Program-made: the position numbers and the translations under genes
The notes under the pieces: generated by a model
Databases searched by the model: none
The model's input: the letters and a program-made list of their open reading frames with translations, nothing else
Told to the model about the DNA's origin: nothing
Shown: positions 46,406 to 55,922 of the stretch, piece after piece
How positions within the stretch are numbered: position 1 is the stretch's first letter
How the letters are laid out: each line of letters opens with the position of its first letter
Assembly: GCA_963708095.1 (NCBI GenBank)
Contig: OY970182.1
Location: 4,030,001-4,094,000 of the forward strand
Length of the DNA: 64,000 nt
Source: JAJZVS01 sp963708095
GTDB taxonomy: Bacteria > Pseudomonadota > Alphaproteobacteria > Acetobacterales > Acetobacteraceae
Direction of reading: 5' to 3'

Positions 46406-46684
46406 GACGCCGTCCCGGCCAGCAGGTCCAGGTAGGTCCGGGCCGAGGTGGCCGCCACGTGGGCGCGCGGCAGATACGGATACACCGTCATGTCGAGCCG
46501 CGGCGGACGGCGCTCGATCCGGCACAGCACGAGGTGCTTCACCGTGTCGAAGCCGACCGCGCTGCGCTCGATGGCGGCACGCACCCCGGCCGCGACATCC
46601 TCGGCGGTGAACACCTCCATCAGCCGCAGCACCTGCACGAACTCGCGCTTGCCCTGCTTGCCCATGCGCGCCTCCAGCAGGCGG
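46402..46684 (-). pseudogene. istA: istA transposase, C-terminal fragment
   Basis: About 90 codons reading KREFVQVLRLMEVFTAEDVA, then LVLCRIERRPPRLDM and ARTYLDLLAG, the C-terminal tail of IstA just before istB. The catalytic rve domain is absent; the upstream side is replaced by the 342-bp element at 46685. Confidence 0.75.
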
Positions 46685-47026
46685 TGTCACGTTGCCGAAA
46701 ATGTGGAGAAAAGTGCTTGTTCGCGCATTTTCTGCCATTTTCTATGAGACCCATCCAGGCGGCGAGTCTCAATATTGCGGCAAATGATGCAACTATCCTC
46801 GAGCGCTCTCGCGGCGGCAAGCCTCCGTCCAGGCCAGGTGATCTTCGGCGACACCGCCCGACATCGACCATTGACCTTGCAGCAACGTGCGCAGCCAAAC
46901 GTCTCATATTTGCGGCACCAATGGCAAGCAAATTCTCAGATAAATGGCAACGTCTTACAGTTTATGGCAATCGGAACCCATTGATAACAACGACTTCCCA
47001 GTCTCATCATTTTTAGCTACGCGACA
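46685..47026. mobile_element. 342-bp non-autonomous element with TnsB-type end repeats, copy 2
   Basis: Inverted copy of 37936-38277, same length, three differences noticed. The plus strand starts TGTCACGTTGCC and ends GCTACGCGACA. The left flank is an istA fragment and the right flank a truncated integrase; no target duplication. Inverted pairing with copy 1 would allow inversion of the 8.4 kb that hold the CheB-CheR kinase, dps and receiver genes. Confidence 0.7.
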
Positions 47027-47786
47027 CCGGTGCCGGCCGCCCCCGCCACCGTCGGCGCCTACCTCGCCAGCCTGGCGGAAACCCACGCGCCCACCACCAT
47101 CCGCCGCCGCCTGGCCGCGCTGGGCATAATGCACCGGTTCAACGACCTGCCCTGGAACCCGGCGCATCGCGATATCCAGGGCCCGCTGCAGGGGCTGCTG
47201 CGCCAGCACGGCCGGCCGGTACGCAAGGCGGCGGCGCTCACCCTGGAGCGGCTGCGCGCGGTGCTCGCCACCTGCGACGGCAGTGCCCGCGGCCGGCGCG
47301 ACCGCGCGCTGCTGCTGTTCGGCTTCGCCGGCGCGCTGCGCCGCGCCGAGCTCGTGGCGCTGCACGTAGAGGATGTCGCCGTGGGCAACGACGGCCTGCG
47401 GCTGCGGCTGCTGCGCAGCAAGACCGATCCGGCCGGGGAGGGGGCCGAGCTCGGGCTGCCGCGCGGCAGTCACCCCGACACCTGCCCGCTGCGCCTTCGA
47501 AGCCTGGCAGGCGGTGGCGCAACGCGCGGCCGGGCCGCTGTTCCGCCGCATCGGCGCCGGCGGGGCGATCGGCGCCGCGGCGCTCGCCGGGCTGGCGCTC
47601 GAAGGCTTCGGCCGGCTGAGCGCGCACGCGCTGCGGGTCGGCTTCATCACCGAGGCCTACCGCAACGGGGTGCGCGACGAGGAGATCATGCGCCACACCC
47701 GCCACAAGGATCGCCGCGCGATGCGCGGCTATATCGACCAGGCCAGCCTGGTGGCGGAAAGCCCGGCCGGCCGGCCCGGGCTGTGA
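47027..47786 (+). pseudogene. tyrosine recombinase/integrase, truncated and frameshifted
   Basis: The first frame reads TPVPAAP-like start then PTTIRRRLAALGIMHRF and, in the catalytic domain, GFAGALRRAELVALHVEDV with the first active-site Arg. A frameshift near 47490 moves the reading to AFEAWQAVAQRAAGPLFRRI, then LSAHALRVGFITEAYRNGV (HxxR), HTRHKDRRAMRGYID with the likely Tyr nucleophile. The N-terminus is cut by the 342-bp element. Inactive by both lesions. Such integrases often reside on plasmids next to scpA-like genes. Confidence 0.75.
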
Positions 47787-48476
47787 GCTCATTCCGCACG
47801 CCCTGGGAGCCCGATCCCCCGCCGGCGGCCCCGCCGGTCGCCCGGGAGCCGCCGCCCCCGAAACGCCGCGGCCGCTGACCGCGCCCGGCCGCGGCACCGG
47901 CAACTACCGCGCCAGCGTGGCTGTATCACCACCTGACCGTCAGAGGGTCGGCGGCGGCGCTGGTGGACTTTGCCACGGCGGCGCGCGGTGCCGGGGTAAT
48001 CCCCTGGCGGCTGGACTTCGCAGGGATCGAAGAGGACGTGTTTGCCCTGGCGGTGACGCAGCCGGCCGCACAGCGGCGCCTGTCCGTGGACGGCTGCCAC
48101 ATCCTGGCGCGGCGGTTCCGCGCCGGCGTCGAGGTGCGGCAGGCGCGTGCCCTCGCGTTGGTCGGGCGCAGCCGCGCCTGCCCGTTCGATCTGCACGCGC
48201 TGCTGCCGGTGCCGGCGCAGATCCTGGCGCTGGGGCCCACCGATCCGACGGCGCTGTCCTGGCTGCGCGCGCACTGGGGGATTGAGGACGGCCTGCGGCA
48301 CGTGGCGCTGCAGCCAGGCGCCATCGCCGGGCGGCGGCTGCCGGCTGGGCATGCGGTGATCGGCTACGGGTTCTTCACCGGCGGCGATACCCCGCAGGCG
48401 GCGGTCACCCGGCTGGCGGCGCGCTGGCCAGGACTGCGGTTCGCGCTGCGGCCGCGGCCGCCGGACCGAGCCGGGG
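47783..48476 (+). pseudogene. unknown gene between integrase and scpA, with in-frame stop
   Basis: From a GTG at 47783 overlapping the integrase stop, the frame gives a Pro-rich leader and KRRGR, then TGA at 47876-47878, then stays in phase as WLYHHLTVRGSAAALVDFAT and continues VIPWRLDFAGIEEDVFALAV to at least 48470. The post-stop part has steady coding character. No family is named with confidence; position between integrase and scpA suggests a plasmid maintenance gene. The frame has no stop of its own until 49465, so its true 3' end is unclear. Confidence 0.5.
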
Positions 48477-49361
48477 ATGGACGCGGCGCCGACCGAGGCG
48501 GCGGCGGAGCGGGTAGGGGAGGAGACCAGCCCCTCGCTGCAGCTCGACGGATTCAGCGGATCGCTCGACTTGCTGCTCAGCCTGGCGCGGGCGCAGCGGA
48601 TCGATCTCGCCCGCCTGTCGGTGCCGGATCTGGTCACGCAGCTTGCCGCGGCGCTGGAGCGGGCGGGCGGGGAAATCACGCTCGCGCAGAAGGGCGCCTG
48701 GGTGGTGATGGCGGCCTGGCTGGTCTGGCTGCGCTCACGCCTGCTGCTGCCGGCGGACCCGGCGGACCAGGCGGCGGAAGGCGAGGGGGGTCGGCTGCGC
48801 GACCGCCTGCTGGCGCTGCAGCAGGCGCAGGCGCTGGCGGGGTGGCTGGAGCGGCGGCCGCAGCTCGGCCGCGACGTGTTCGCCCGCGGCCAGCCGGAGC
48901 TGCCGGCGCTTCGCGCCGATGCCGGTCCGACGGTCGCCAACCGATACGAGGTCGACGTCGTCGAGTTCCTCTGGGCCAGCCTGGCGCTGTTCGACGACAC
49001 GCCGAAACCCACCACGACCGCTCCACCCTATCGGCCGCCGTGGCTGGATCTGTATTCCGTCGTCGAGGCGCGCGACCGCATTCGGCATGTGCTGGCGGAA
49101 GCTTCCGAGCCGACGCCGATGCAGCGCCTAGTACCGCAGGGGGATGCGGCCGGGGAGGGGAGGGCGGAGAGCCCGCTGCGGCGGCGGTCCGGCTGGGCCA
49201 GTACCCTGATCGCCTGTCTGGAGCTCGCCAAACAGGGCCAGGTCGCCACGGCGCAGGACGGCAGTTTCGCGCCAATCCTGGTAAGCCGGATCCCGGCGGC
49301 AGAGCCGGTCGGCCGCAATCACGGGGGCGCCGACGGCCGGAATGGATCGAGTCCTGGATAG
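48477..49361 (+). CDS. scpA: ScpA-like segregation and condensation protein A
   Basis: A 294-residue kleisin-type protein. The N-terminus QLDGFSGSLDLLLSLARAQR followed by IDLARLSVPDLVTQ is the ScpA signature, and LAQKGAWVVMAAWLVWLRSR matches its second helix block. The C-terminus has a short winged-helix-like region (STLIACLELAKQGQVATAQD). ScpA bridges SMC heads in chromosome segregation. This divergent version, beside an integrase and without scpB, fits plasmid-borne relatives. ATG after GCCGGGG. Confidence 0.8.
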   Translation: MDAAPTEAAAERVGEETSPSLQLDGFSGSLDLLLSLARAQRIDLARLSVPDLVTQLAAALERAGGEITLAQKGAWVVMAAWLVWLRSRLLLPADPADQAAEGEGGRLRDRLLALQQAQALAGWLERRPQLGRDVFARGQPELPALRADAGPTVANRYEVDVVEFLWASLALFDDTPKPTTTAPPYRPPWLDLYSVVEARDRIRHVLAEASEPTPMQRLVPQGDAAGEGRAESPLRRRSGWASTLIACLELAKQGQVATAQDGSFAPILVSRIPAAEPVGRNHGGADGRNGSSPG

Positions 49362-49430
49362 GGCGCAGGTGGTGCGCCAGGAAACCGACCGGAAGGCGGG
49401 ATGCCGCCGACGGCAAGAGCCCTGAGCCGA

Positions 49431-49829
49431 TCAGGCCGCCTTCTTCAGGGTGGGTGAGGCCTTGAACCGCACCGTCTTGCCCGCCTTCACCTTGATCGCT
49501 TCGCCGGTGCGCGGATTGAGCCCCTTGCGGGCCTTGGTCTTACGGACGGTGAAGGTCCCAAAGCTGGGCAGCGTGAACTTCCCGGACTTCTTGAGCTCCT
49601 TGACGATCGCTTCCATCACGTCGCCGGCGGCACGAGCGGCGGCGGTGCCGGTGATTTCGGCGGATTCGGCGCGGGCGGCGCTGGCGCTCGTGCTGGTGGG
49701 CACGCGAGCTGATCCGGCACGGGTGCTACTGCAGCGGACCGTCGCGGCGGCGCCGCCGTTGGGGGCCGATACACCGGCGGGGGTCGTGGCAGGCTTGCTG
49801 GCCGCGCTGCGCGACGTCCTGGGCGGCAC
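49431..49829 (-). CDS. HU-family DNA-binding protein with extended N-terminus
   Basis: A 132-residue protein. Residues about 60-132 form the HU/IHF fold: VMEAIVKELKKSGKFTLPSF then GTFTVRKTKARKGLNPRTGE, with the DNA-intercalating Pro in NPRTGE. The first 55 residues are Ser/Thr/Ala-rich low-complexity sequence, unlike canonical HU of about 90 residues, and the usual first helix is not obvious. It probably binds and bends DNA as a nucleoid protein. It is convergent with scpA. Confidence 0.85.
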   Translation of the reverse strand: MPPRTSRSAASKPATTPAGVSAPNGGAAATVRCSSTRAGSARVPTSTSASAARAESAEITGTAAARAAGDVMEAIVKELKKSGKFTLPSFGTFTVRKTKARKGLNPRTGEAIKVKAGKTVRFKASPTLKKAA

Positions 49830-49981
49830 GGAAATGGCGCTGGGTCCGTTCGCCGGGCGCTGACCCGCCCCGGTCCCTGAATAGACAAACCGCGGTGCCC
49901 GTTTCCGGGGGGCCGCGGCTGCCTGAGGGCGTCGCTGTCACCCCGGACGCCCGCACGCGGGCGCCGGGTATCATCGGAAGA

Positions 49982-50824
49982 TCAGCCGACGGTCATCGCG
50001 CCCGCGCCCTTGCGGCGGCGGCGCATGCCCACGAAGCTGAGCAGCGCGACGCCAGTGGCGAGGATCGCGGCCGCGCCGGGTTCCGGCACGGTGTTCGCCT
50101 TCAGGGTCGCCGAGCCGCTGATCGGGAAGTCTGACCCGGCCGGGGCGTTCGAGAAGTCCGAGGTGAAGCTCATGTCCGACACGTCGCCCACGTCGTAGGG
50201 GTTTGCGAACGTGCCGGTGTGGTAGACTGAACCGGCTGGGCCGCCGGTCGCATCAAGATACCCGAAGCCGCTGGCCTGGTTGACGATGTTCGCAGCCGTA
50301 TCACCCGGCGGCAGCGTCGCCGTAAGCGTCGTGGCGTTCGCTCCTTCGACGGCGGCAGTTGTGGACATCCACAGCGTGCCGCTCGTGACCACCGCCATGT
50401 CACCGGCCTCCGAACCGGTCTGGAGGTTGGTTCCGGCCGCAAGGGTATAGAAGTCCACTGTCCCGCCCGTGAAATCCACCGAACCCGGGGCGGTGGCGGT
50501 CGGATCCACGATGCTGGACACGGTGTAGCCGGTGAACGCGAAGGCGAGCATCACGCCGTTCTGACCGTTCGCCCAGGTCTGGTCGCTTATGTTGGTGCCC
50601 AGCGAGATGGCGTTCACGTAGCCGGTGCCGGACAGCACGTCGCCGACATTGGCGACGCTGCTTTCATTGAGGAAACCACTCTGGATTTGGTTGCCTCCGG
50701 GCACGAGGCCGACCGGGACGACGACCCCGTCGATATTCGTGGTGGCAGTAGCCCACGCGCCCGGCGCCAGACAGACGGCCAGGCCCAGGCCGAGAATTGC
50801 AGTACCGATTAGCCGCCGCGACAT
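49982..50824 (-). CDS. PEP-CTERM sorting domain protein
   Basis: A 280-residue exported protein. A Sec signal peptide spans about 1-26 (IGTAILGLGLAVCLAPGAWA). A Thr/Gly/Asn-rich beta-type body follows. The C-terminal sorting signal VPEPGAAAILATGVALLSFV then ends in RRRRKG: PEP motif, membrane helix, basic cluster. Exosortase would cleave at this signal and transfer the protein to the envelope or extracellular matrix. GGGAGAA precedes the ATG at 50824. The body shows no recognisable domain. No exosortase gene lies in the window, but an exosortase-associated acyltransferase is 2.5 kb away. Confidence 0.88.
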   Translation of the reverse strand: MSRRLIGTAILGLGLAVCLAPGAWATATTNIDGVVVPVGLVPGGNQIQSGFLNESSVANVGDVLSGTGYVNAISLGTNISDQTWANGQNGVMLAFAFTGYTVSSIVDPTATAPGSVDFTGGTVDFYTLAAGTNLQTGSEAGDMAVVTSGTLWMSTTAAVEGANATTLTATLPPGDTAANIVNQASGFGYLDATGGPAGSVYHTGTFANPYDVGDVSDMSFTSDFSNAPAGSDFPISGSATLKANTVPEPGAAAILATGVALLSFVGMRRRRKGAGAMTVG

Positions 50825-50945
50825 CGTAATTCTCCCAAAACGTATGCTGACGGCTCGCACATCGCGACCCGAATCTGTGGGAGGTATGTAACTCGGCAGT
50901 CAGATTTCGCGCATAGAATTCGTCCGACAGTCGCAACAACTTCGT

Positions 50946-50993
50946 GTGATTGCAGTGAATGACTATTTCGTGATTGCAGTGAATGACTATTTC
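50946..50993. repeat. 24-bp perfect tandem duplication
   Basis: GTGATTGCAGTGAATGACTA followed by TTTC occurs twice in direct succession (50946-50969, 50970-50993) in the 120-220 bases upstream of the PEP-CTERM gene. It could duplicate a regulator site or be replication slippage. Confidence 0.7.
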
Positions 50994-51043
50994 GATCACT
51001 ACTGACCGGGAATCGCCAGCATCCGCCGCCGTGCGGAGGGTGG

Positions 51044-51109
51044 TGTGCATCGGCGCCGAAGTGGGGCCCCAGATAGAAGCGTAGCCGGGGCAAAATCCCG
51101 GGCACGCAC
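51044..51109. repeat. orphan mobile-element end (TGTGCATCGGCGCC type)
   Basis: Starts TGTGCATCGGCGCCGAAGTG and continues with CCGGGGCAAAATCCCGGG, matching the end at 19681-19745 in reverse orientation and the tips of the 238-bp MITE. No second end is nearby. Confidence 0.55.
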
Positions 51110-51230
51110 GTGCAGCATGGCAACGGGCACTCCGCTGGACTCTTGCGAAATCGGAATACATCTCGACATCACGGCGCAGGTCTTCCGCCGATCACGACAG
51201 GAGAGTGCCACGTCAAATCCATCTCGATTC

Positions 51231-51944
51231 AGTTATCACGTTGCGTTCAACCGCAACCTCGGCTGACTCACCGAGTGGGAACAGGCGGCGCTGCGCGCCA
51301 AGCGGGTCGCGATCGTCGGTCTGGGCGGCGCTGGAGGCGCCCGTTTGCTCACGCTTGCGCGATTGGGCGTCGGGGCGTTCACGATCGCGGACTTCTATCG
51401 TTTTGATATTGCAAACTTTAATCGGCAGGTCGGCGCTACGATGGACACGCTCGACCGACCCAAAGCGGCGGTAATGGAGGCGATGGCGCGCGCCATCAAC
51501 CCCGAACTCCGCATCCGCCGCTTCGACACTGCGATCACGACGGCGCAGATCGACGACTTCCTGGACGGCGCGCATCTGTTCGCCGACGGGCTCGATTTCT
51601 TCGAAATCCCCATCCGCCGCCAGATTTTCGCCCGCTGCGCCGAGCGCGGCATCCCCGCCGTTACGGCCGCCCCAATCGGCATGGGCACCGGCCTGCTGAT
51701 CTTCACACCGGGCGGCATGAGTTTCGAGCGCTACTTCCGCTTCGAAGGACAGCCCGAGACCGAGCAGTTCCTCCGCTTTCTGGTGGGGCTGGCGCCGGCC
51801 GGGCTGCACCGCCCGTACCTCGTGGACCGCACCCGGGTCGACCTTGCAGGGCGGAAAGGCCCGTCCACGGTCGCAGCGATCCAGCTTTGCGCCGGCGTCG
51901 TCGCCACCGCGGCGGTGAAGCTGCTGTTGGGGCGCGGCGGGTGA
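51231..51944 (+). pseudogene. ThiF/MoeB-like adenylyltransferase, interrupted by a nonsense codon
   Basis: The frame reads NRNLG, TGA at 51264-51266, then LTEWEQAALRAKRVAIVGLG with the nucleotide-binding GLGGAGG, then IADFYRFDIANFNRQVGATM and AVTAAPIGMGTGLLIFTPGG. These are E1-like/ThiF features. TGG to TGA (Trp, expected RNLGW) is one transition. The N-terminus before NRNLG is not recognisable. The C-terminal part may still be expressed from TTG 51345, but without the full ATP loop. In the related Rv1355c-type proteins this domain is linked to a nitroreductase, as the next gene suggests. Confidence 0.7.
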
Positions 51945-53249
51945 AGGCAGCGCCGTGGCACCACCAGTACGACGCCTACCGCCATCGCCTGGCCGTCAGT
52001 CGCCTGTGGTTCGGGAACGCGGGGCCGCTGCAACGGCTGAAACTCGCGATCGGGCGGCGCCAGTTCGGCCGCCAGGTCAGGCAGCGCCGCGCCGGAGCCG
52101 GTCGACCCGCGGTCTTTGATCGAGGAGATCCTGGATCTCGGGCGCTGGGCACCAAGCGGGGACAACATCCAGCCCTGGCGATTCCGGATCCTGGACGAGG
52201 CAACCGTCGCAGTGGACGTCCGCCAGAAGGCCGCTGGACAGCTATAACAGCTATATGAGTACCGCGACGGCGAGCCGACCCTGCTCGCGGTCGGCATGCC
52301 GATGGAGACCCTGCGCATCGCCGCGTCCGGCCGGCAGCACGGCATGGTCTGCACGGCGCCATTGGTGCCCGGGCTGGTACTGCATTTCCCACCCGCGCCG
52401 GATGCGCCGCCGGACCCGTTGCTGTCCTACCTGACGTTGCGCTCCGTCGATCGCCGCCCTTATGCGCGGCGGCGGCTCGCGCCAGCCGCGAAGCACGCGC
52501 TGGAAGCCTGTCTGGATGCCGACCTGACGGTGGACTGGCACGAAGGCGCGTCCGCCCTTTGGCAGTTCGGCCGGTTGAACGCCGGCGCGACCGGGATCCG
52601 GCTGCGGGCGGAGGAGGCGTTCGGCGTCCACCAGCGCGTGCTCGATTGGTCCCAGCCGCACAGCCCGGACCGGATCCCCGTCGGCGCGATCGGCCTGCCG
52701 CGCCCCATGCTGCCGCTGATGCACTGGGCGATGCAGCGATGGGAGCGGATGCGCCTGCTAAACCGGCTCGGCGGGGCGGCGATGACGGCCGGCACACTTG
52801 ATCTGTGGCCGGCGTGGAACAGCGGCGCCTTTTTCGTGGTGCGGGTACTGGCCGGACCGGAGGCGGAGACTGGGCCCGAGGCGGAGACGGGGCCGGCGCG
52901 GCTGTTACGCATCGGGCGTTGTCTCCAGCGCTTGTGGCTTACGGCCACACGGCTGGGTCTCGTGCTGCAGCCGGTGCTGGCGACGGTCGCCTTCGCTGAA
53001 TACGGCGCGCGCGGGACGGTGTTCACGGGCGACCGCGGCCTGATCGCCCGGGCTGCAATGCTGGCGCGACAATTTTCCCGCACGACGGGGCGGGAGCCGG
53101 GCGAGGTGGTGTTCATGGGCCGTATCGGCACGCCGCGGCGTGGTCTGCCAGGGGCGCGATCCACCCGGCTGCCGCTCGATCAACTGATCGAGGGGGCGGC
53201 CGGCAGGACGGAGGCGCGGAGGCTCGGCACCGCGGCCGACGTGGGGTGA
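51941..53249 (+). pseudogene. nitroreductase-family protein, frameshifted and with in-frame stop
   Basis: GTG at 51941 overlaps the ThiF stop. The reading WHHQYDAYRHRLAVSRLWFG is lost in a frameshift before 52110, resumes as SLIEEILDLGRWAPSGDNIQ (typical FMN-binding start of nitroreductases), meets TAA near 52244, and runs open from 52260 (LLSYLTLRSVDRRPYARRRL to the end at 53249). The last 318 codons are intact and could still be translated from 52296. Joined to the ThiF domain this resembles Rv1355c-type ThiF-nitroreductase proteins. The function in living relatives is not established. Confidence 0.65.
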
Positions 53250-53277
53250 GTCGCGCAGGGCCGCGCGGCGTGCGGGT

Positions 53278-53961
53278 TCAGGCGGCGACGCGCAGGGCGC
53301 GATCGGACCAGAGGATGCCGCCTTCGGTGACGAAGTCCCAGATAGCCGGCTGTTCCCGTTCCATCCGGTCCAGCACGTCGCCGATCATGCCGATCGAGGG
53401 TTGGCGCAACCCATGGTGTTCCACCACCGAGCCGGCCGGCTGGAAGTGGATGGCCGTGGTGCGCAGGAGGCGCAGCAGGCACGGTTCCATGAGGGCGCAC
53501 CAGTGGGTGAGTTCGAGTTCCCCGCTGAGGGCCACGATCCCGCGCATCAGGAACAGGCGCAGCAGGGGATCAGAGATGCCGCCCTCGGCGCGAAAGCGCT
53601 TCGACAGGGCGAAGCGGGAGATTTCCGCGGTGCGTTCCCGCGGCAAGCGTCGGAGGAAGGCGGAATCAGCCACTTCCTCGATCGGCATGTGCGCCGCGGT
53701 TTCGGCCAGTGCCGGGGTCACCAGGCGGACCGTGCCGATGGCCTGGCGGCTCGCGCGGTGGCGAATGAGGGCGTGGCGTGAGAAATGGTCGAACTTGTCG
53801 GTTTCGCGATCGTTGTGGGGCGGTTCGAGGCTGCGTTCCAGGCAGTAGACTTGATAACGGAGTCGAAATACTTCGTCGAGATCCTGCGGCGAGCGCGCGA
53901 GTACAAGATCGTATTGCGTGGCCGCACTGTCGAGCGCGGCACCTATACCATCCAGTCGCAT
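53278..53961 (-). CDS. PEP-CTERM/exosortase system-associated acyltransferase
   Basis: A 227-residue GNAT-fold protein related to N-acyl amino acid and autoinducer synthases. Marks are DLDEVFRLRYQVYCLERSLE, then the ISRFALSKRFR segment and RLFLMRGIVALSGELELTHW. This is the exosortase-associated acyltransferase pattern (TIGR03694-like). The start at 53961 has GGGGGA before it; 28 more codons are open upstream. It probably transfers a fatty acyl chain to an amino compound used with surface-protein sorting. The nearby PEP-CTERM gene supports the link. Confidence 0.8.
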   Translation of the reverse strand: MRLDGIGAALDSAATQYDLVLARSPQDLDEVFRLRYQVYCLERSLEPPHNDRETDKFDHFSRHALIRHRASRQAIGTVRLVTPALAETAAHMPIEEVADSAFLRRLPRERTAEISRFALSKRFRAEGGISDPLLRLFLMRGIVALSGELELTHWCALMEPCLLRLLRTTAIHFQPAGSVVEHHGLRQPSIGMIGDVLDRMEREQPAIWDFVTEGGILWSDRALRVAA

Positions 53962-54482
53962 GAAGTCCCCCTGCCTAGGTATTGAACACTCGGCGACGGT
54001 CACGTCCGCGTGAGTGTCCTTAAACCTACTCTCCAAACCTTCCAAAAGGTTTACCTACGGAAAAGAATTGGCCCCACCGATTTAATCCAATACAGATCGA
54101 TGATTGTTTGGCCTTCGTCGTGCCACGATCGGCAACGGTCCTCGTGCGCTGCGGCACGAGGTGCGATGTTGTGGACCATCGTACCGGAGAACGTGCGTTC
54201 CCGGGCGATCCGCGTCTGGCCGAATTGCGATTCGATGATCGCGACCACACAACGGCGTGCGTGGTTTCTAAACCGGGGGCGCGATCCCGCGAAGATGATT
54301 TTGGGCTGTCAGCCGCTTTTAGTTGAAAAGAAATAGTGCCGACTTATCGAATCCAGGAAAATGGCGAAAGGATGTCATCCCCGCGGATATTCGATGGCAT
54401 CGGAAGGGTATTCTTGCTGGTGCAGCCGCGACGTTGGATCGGAGTCGGCGAATAGCGTGGGCGCCTGCCCCGGAATGCCGCA
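53962..54482. other. gene-poor stretch upstream of the acyltransferase
   Basis: No supported gene. It has lower GC than its neighbours near 54000-54100 and 54250-54350 and must contain the acyltransferase promoter. It ends at the IS256 element. Confidence 0.4.
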
Positions 54483-55922
54483 GGATCGTGTCCCGGTTCG
54501 TGGTGTAGGAGCGCTGCTCCTGGGCAGGGTTGAGCTGCCTCGGATCAGGCTGCCAGGGCGGGCAGGCTGACGGTGGGATCATCGCTCAAAGGGGCGATGG
54601 TTTCCAGGCTCATGTAGCGGGCGCGTTGGACGGCCCACTCATCGTTCTGTTCCAGCAGTAGGGCGCCGATCAGTCGGGTCACCGCCGCCTCGTTGGGGAA
54701 TATGCCGACGACATCGCTGCGGCGCTTGATCTCGCCGTTGAGGCGTTCGAGCGGGTTGGTGGAGTGCAGCTTGGCGCGATGCTGGGTCGGGAAGCCCATG
54801 TAGGCCAGCACGTCGGCTTCGGCCTCGTCCATCAGGCTGGCGAGCTTCGGCACGCGGGGTCGCACCTGGTCGGCGACCTTGCGCCACTGGGTGCTGGCCG
54901 CCGCGGCGTCGTCCTGGGCGAAGGCGGTGCCGACCCAGGCGGAGACGATGCGCCGCTGGGTCTTGCCGGCATAGGCGAGCGCATTGCGCATGAAGTGCAC
55001 CCGGCAACGTTGCCAGGTGGCGCACAGCACCTTGGTGATGGCCGCCTTCAGCCCCTCGTGTGCATCGGAGACCACCAGCTTGACGCCGCGCAGGCCGCGC
55101 CGGGCCAGGCTGCGCAGGAACTCCACCCAGAACGGCTCGGCCTCGCTGTGGCCGATCGTCATGCCGAGAACCTCGCGCCGTCCGTCGGTGTTCACGCCGA
55201 CGGCGACGATCACCGCTACCGAGACGATGTGGTGATCGCGCCGGACTTTGACGTAGGTGGCATCGAGCCAGATATATGGCCACTCGCCCTCGATCGAGTG
55301 GGTGAGGAAGGCTTGCACCCGTTCGTCGATCTCGCCGCACAGACGGGAAACCTGACTCTTGCTGATCCCCTCCATGCCCAGCGCCTTCACCAGCTCGTCC
55401 ACCGAGCGGGTGGAGATGCCCTGGACATAAGCTTCCTGGATCACCGCAGTCAGGGCTTTTTCTGCCATCCGACGGGGTTCTAGGAAGGCGGGGAAGTAGG
55501 CGCCGTGGCGCAGCTTCGGGATCCGCAGCTCGACCGTGCCGGCACGGGTCTGCCAGTCGCGGTCACGATAGCCGTTGCGCTGGTTGCGCCGCTCGATGGT
55601 GCGCTCGCCGGGGGCGGCGCCACACAGCGTCTCGGTCTCCAGCGCCATCAGCCGTTCCGCAGCGAAGCCAATCATCTCGCGCAGCAAGCTGGCGTCGGAA
55701 CCCTTTTCCAGGAGCTCGCGCAGCGCAATCTTGTCGTCGGTCATCGTGGTGGTCCTTCGGGTTGGGGTTGCGTCTCGCAACCCAACCCTACCCGGAGCCG
55801 CCACGGTGACCACCTGGGTGGCCGCCGCTGTGGATAAGTGGCCCGCCTGCGCCAAACTCTTGGCGGTCGCTCCGGCGGGCCACTTACCCACAGCTCCTAC
55901 ACCATCAGGGGGGACACGATCC
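54483..55922 (-). mobile_element. IS256-family insertion sequence, complete
   Basis: Ends GGATCGTGTCCC at 54483 and, inverted from 55922, GGATCGTGTCCC; the match extends through TGGTGTAGGAGC. It contains one intact transposase. It interrupts an IS6-type transposase fragment on its right. No clear 8-9-bp target duplication is seen. Partial ends of the same element are at 38278-38297 and 45249-45290. Confidence 0.88.
54545..55744 (-). CDS. IS256 family transposase (Transposase_mut)
   Basis: A 399-residue DDE transposase. The N-terminus runs LRELLEKGSDASLLREMIGF. Catalytic positions are in YIWLDATYVKVR (first Asp), VVSDAHEGLKAAI (second Asp) and the C-terminal Glu of NPLERLNGEIKRRSDVVGIF. CHVHFMRN-like RCRVHFMRNALA is the family block between. 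The ATG at 55744 starts MTDDKIAL; 49 more codons are open but unlike the family. Intact, so probably active. Confidence 0.92.
   Translation of the reverse strand: MTDDKIALRELLEKGSDASLLREMIGFAAERLMALETETLCGAAPGERTIERRNQRNGYRDRDWQTRAGTVELRIPKLRHGAYFPAFLEPRRMAEKALTAVIQEAYVQGISTRSVDELVKALGMEGISKSQVSRLCGEIDERVQAFLTHSIEGEWPYIWLDATYVKVRRDHHIVSVAVIVAVGVNTDGRREVLGMTIGHSEAEPFWVEFLRSLARRGLRGVKLVVSDAHEGLKAAITKVLCATWQRCRVHFMRNALAYAGKTQRRIVSAWVGTAFAQDDAAAASTQWRKVADQVRPRVPKLASLMDEAEADVLAYMGFPTQHRAKLHSTNPLERLNGEIKRRSDVVGIFPNEAAVTRLIGALLLEQNDEWAVQRARYMSLETIAPLSDDPTVSLPALAA

Larger units (their letters stand above)
45498..46684 (-). mobile_element. IS21-family element, truncated
   Basis: Begins TGTCAACGCCGG with the two 19-bp subterminal repeats, contains complete istB and the last ~90 codons of istA, and stops at 46684 where the 342-bp element copy 2 begins. 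Most of istA and the other IS21 end are missing. 441 bp of it are duplicated at 30462-30902. Confidence 0.85.

Noticed and set aside
47963..49465. One 500-residue protein across the unknown gene and scpA
   Set aside because: After about 48470 the frame becomes Gly/Arg/Ala-rich antiphase of scpA, whose own frame carries the family motifs.
54046..54340. Small genes upstream of the acyltransferase on either strand
   Set aside because: Frames of 60-108 codons have no motifs, no ribosome site and irregular composition.
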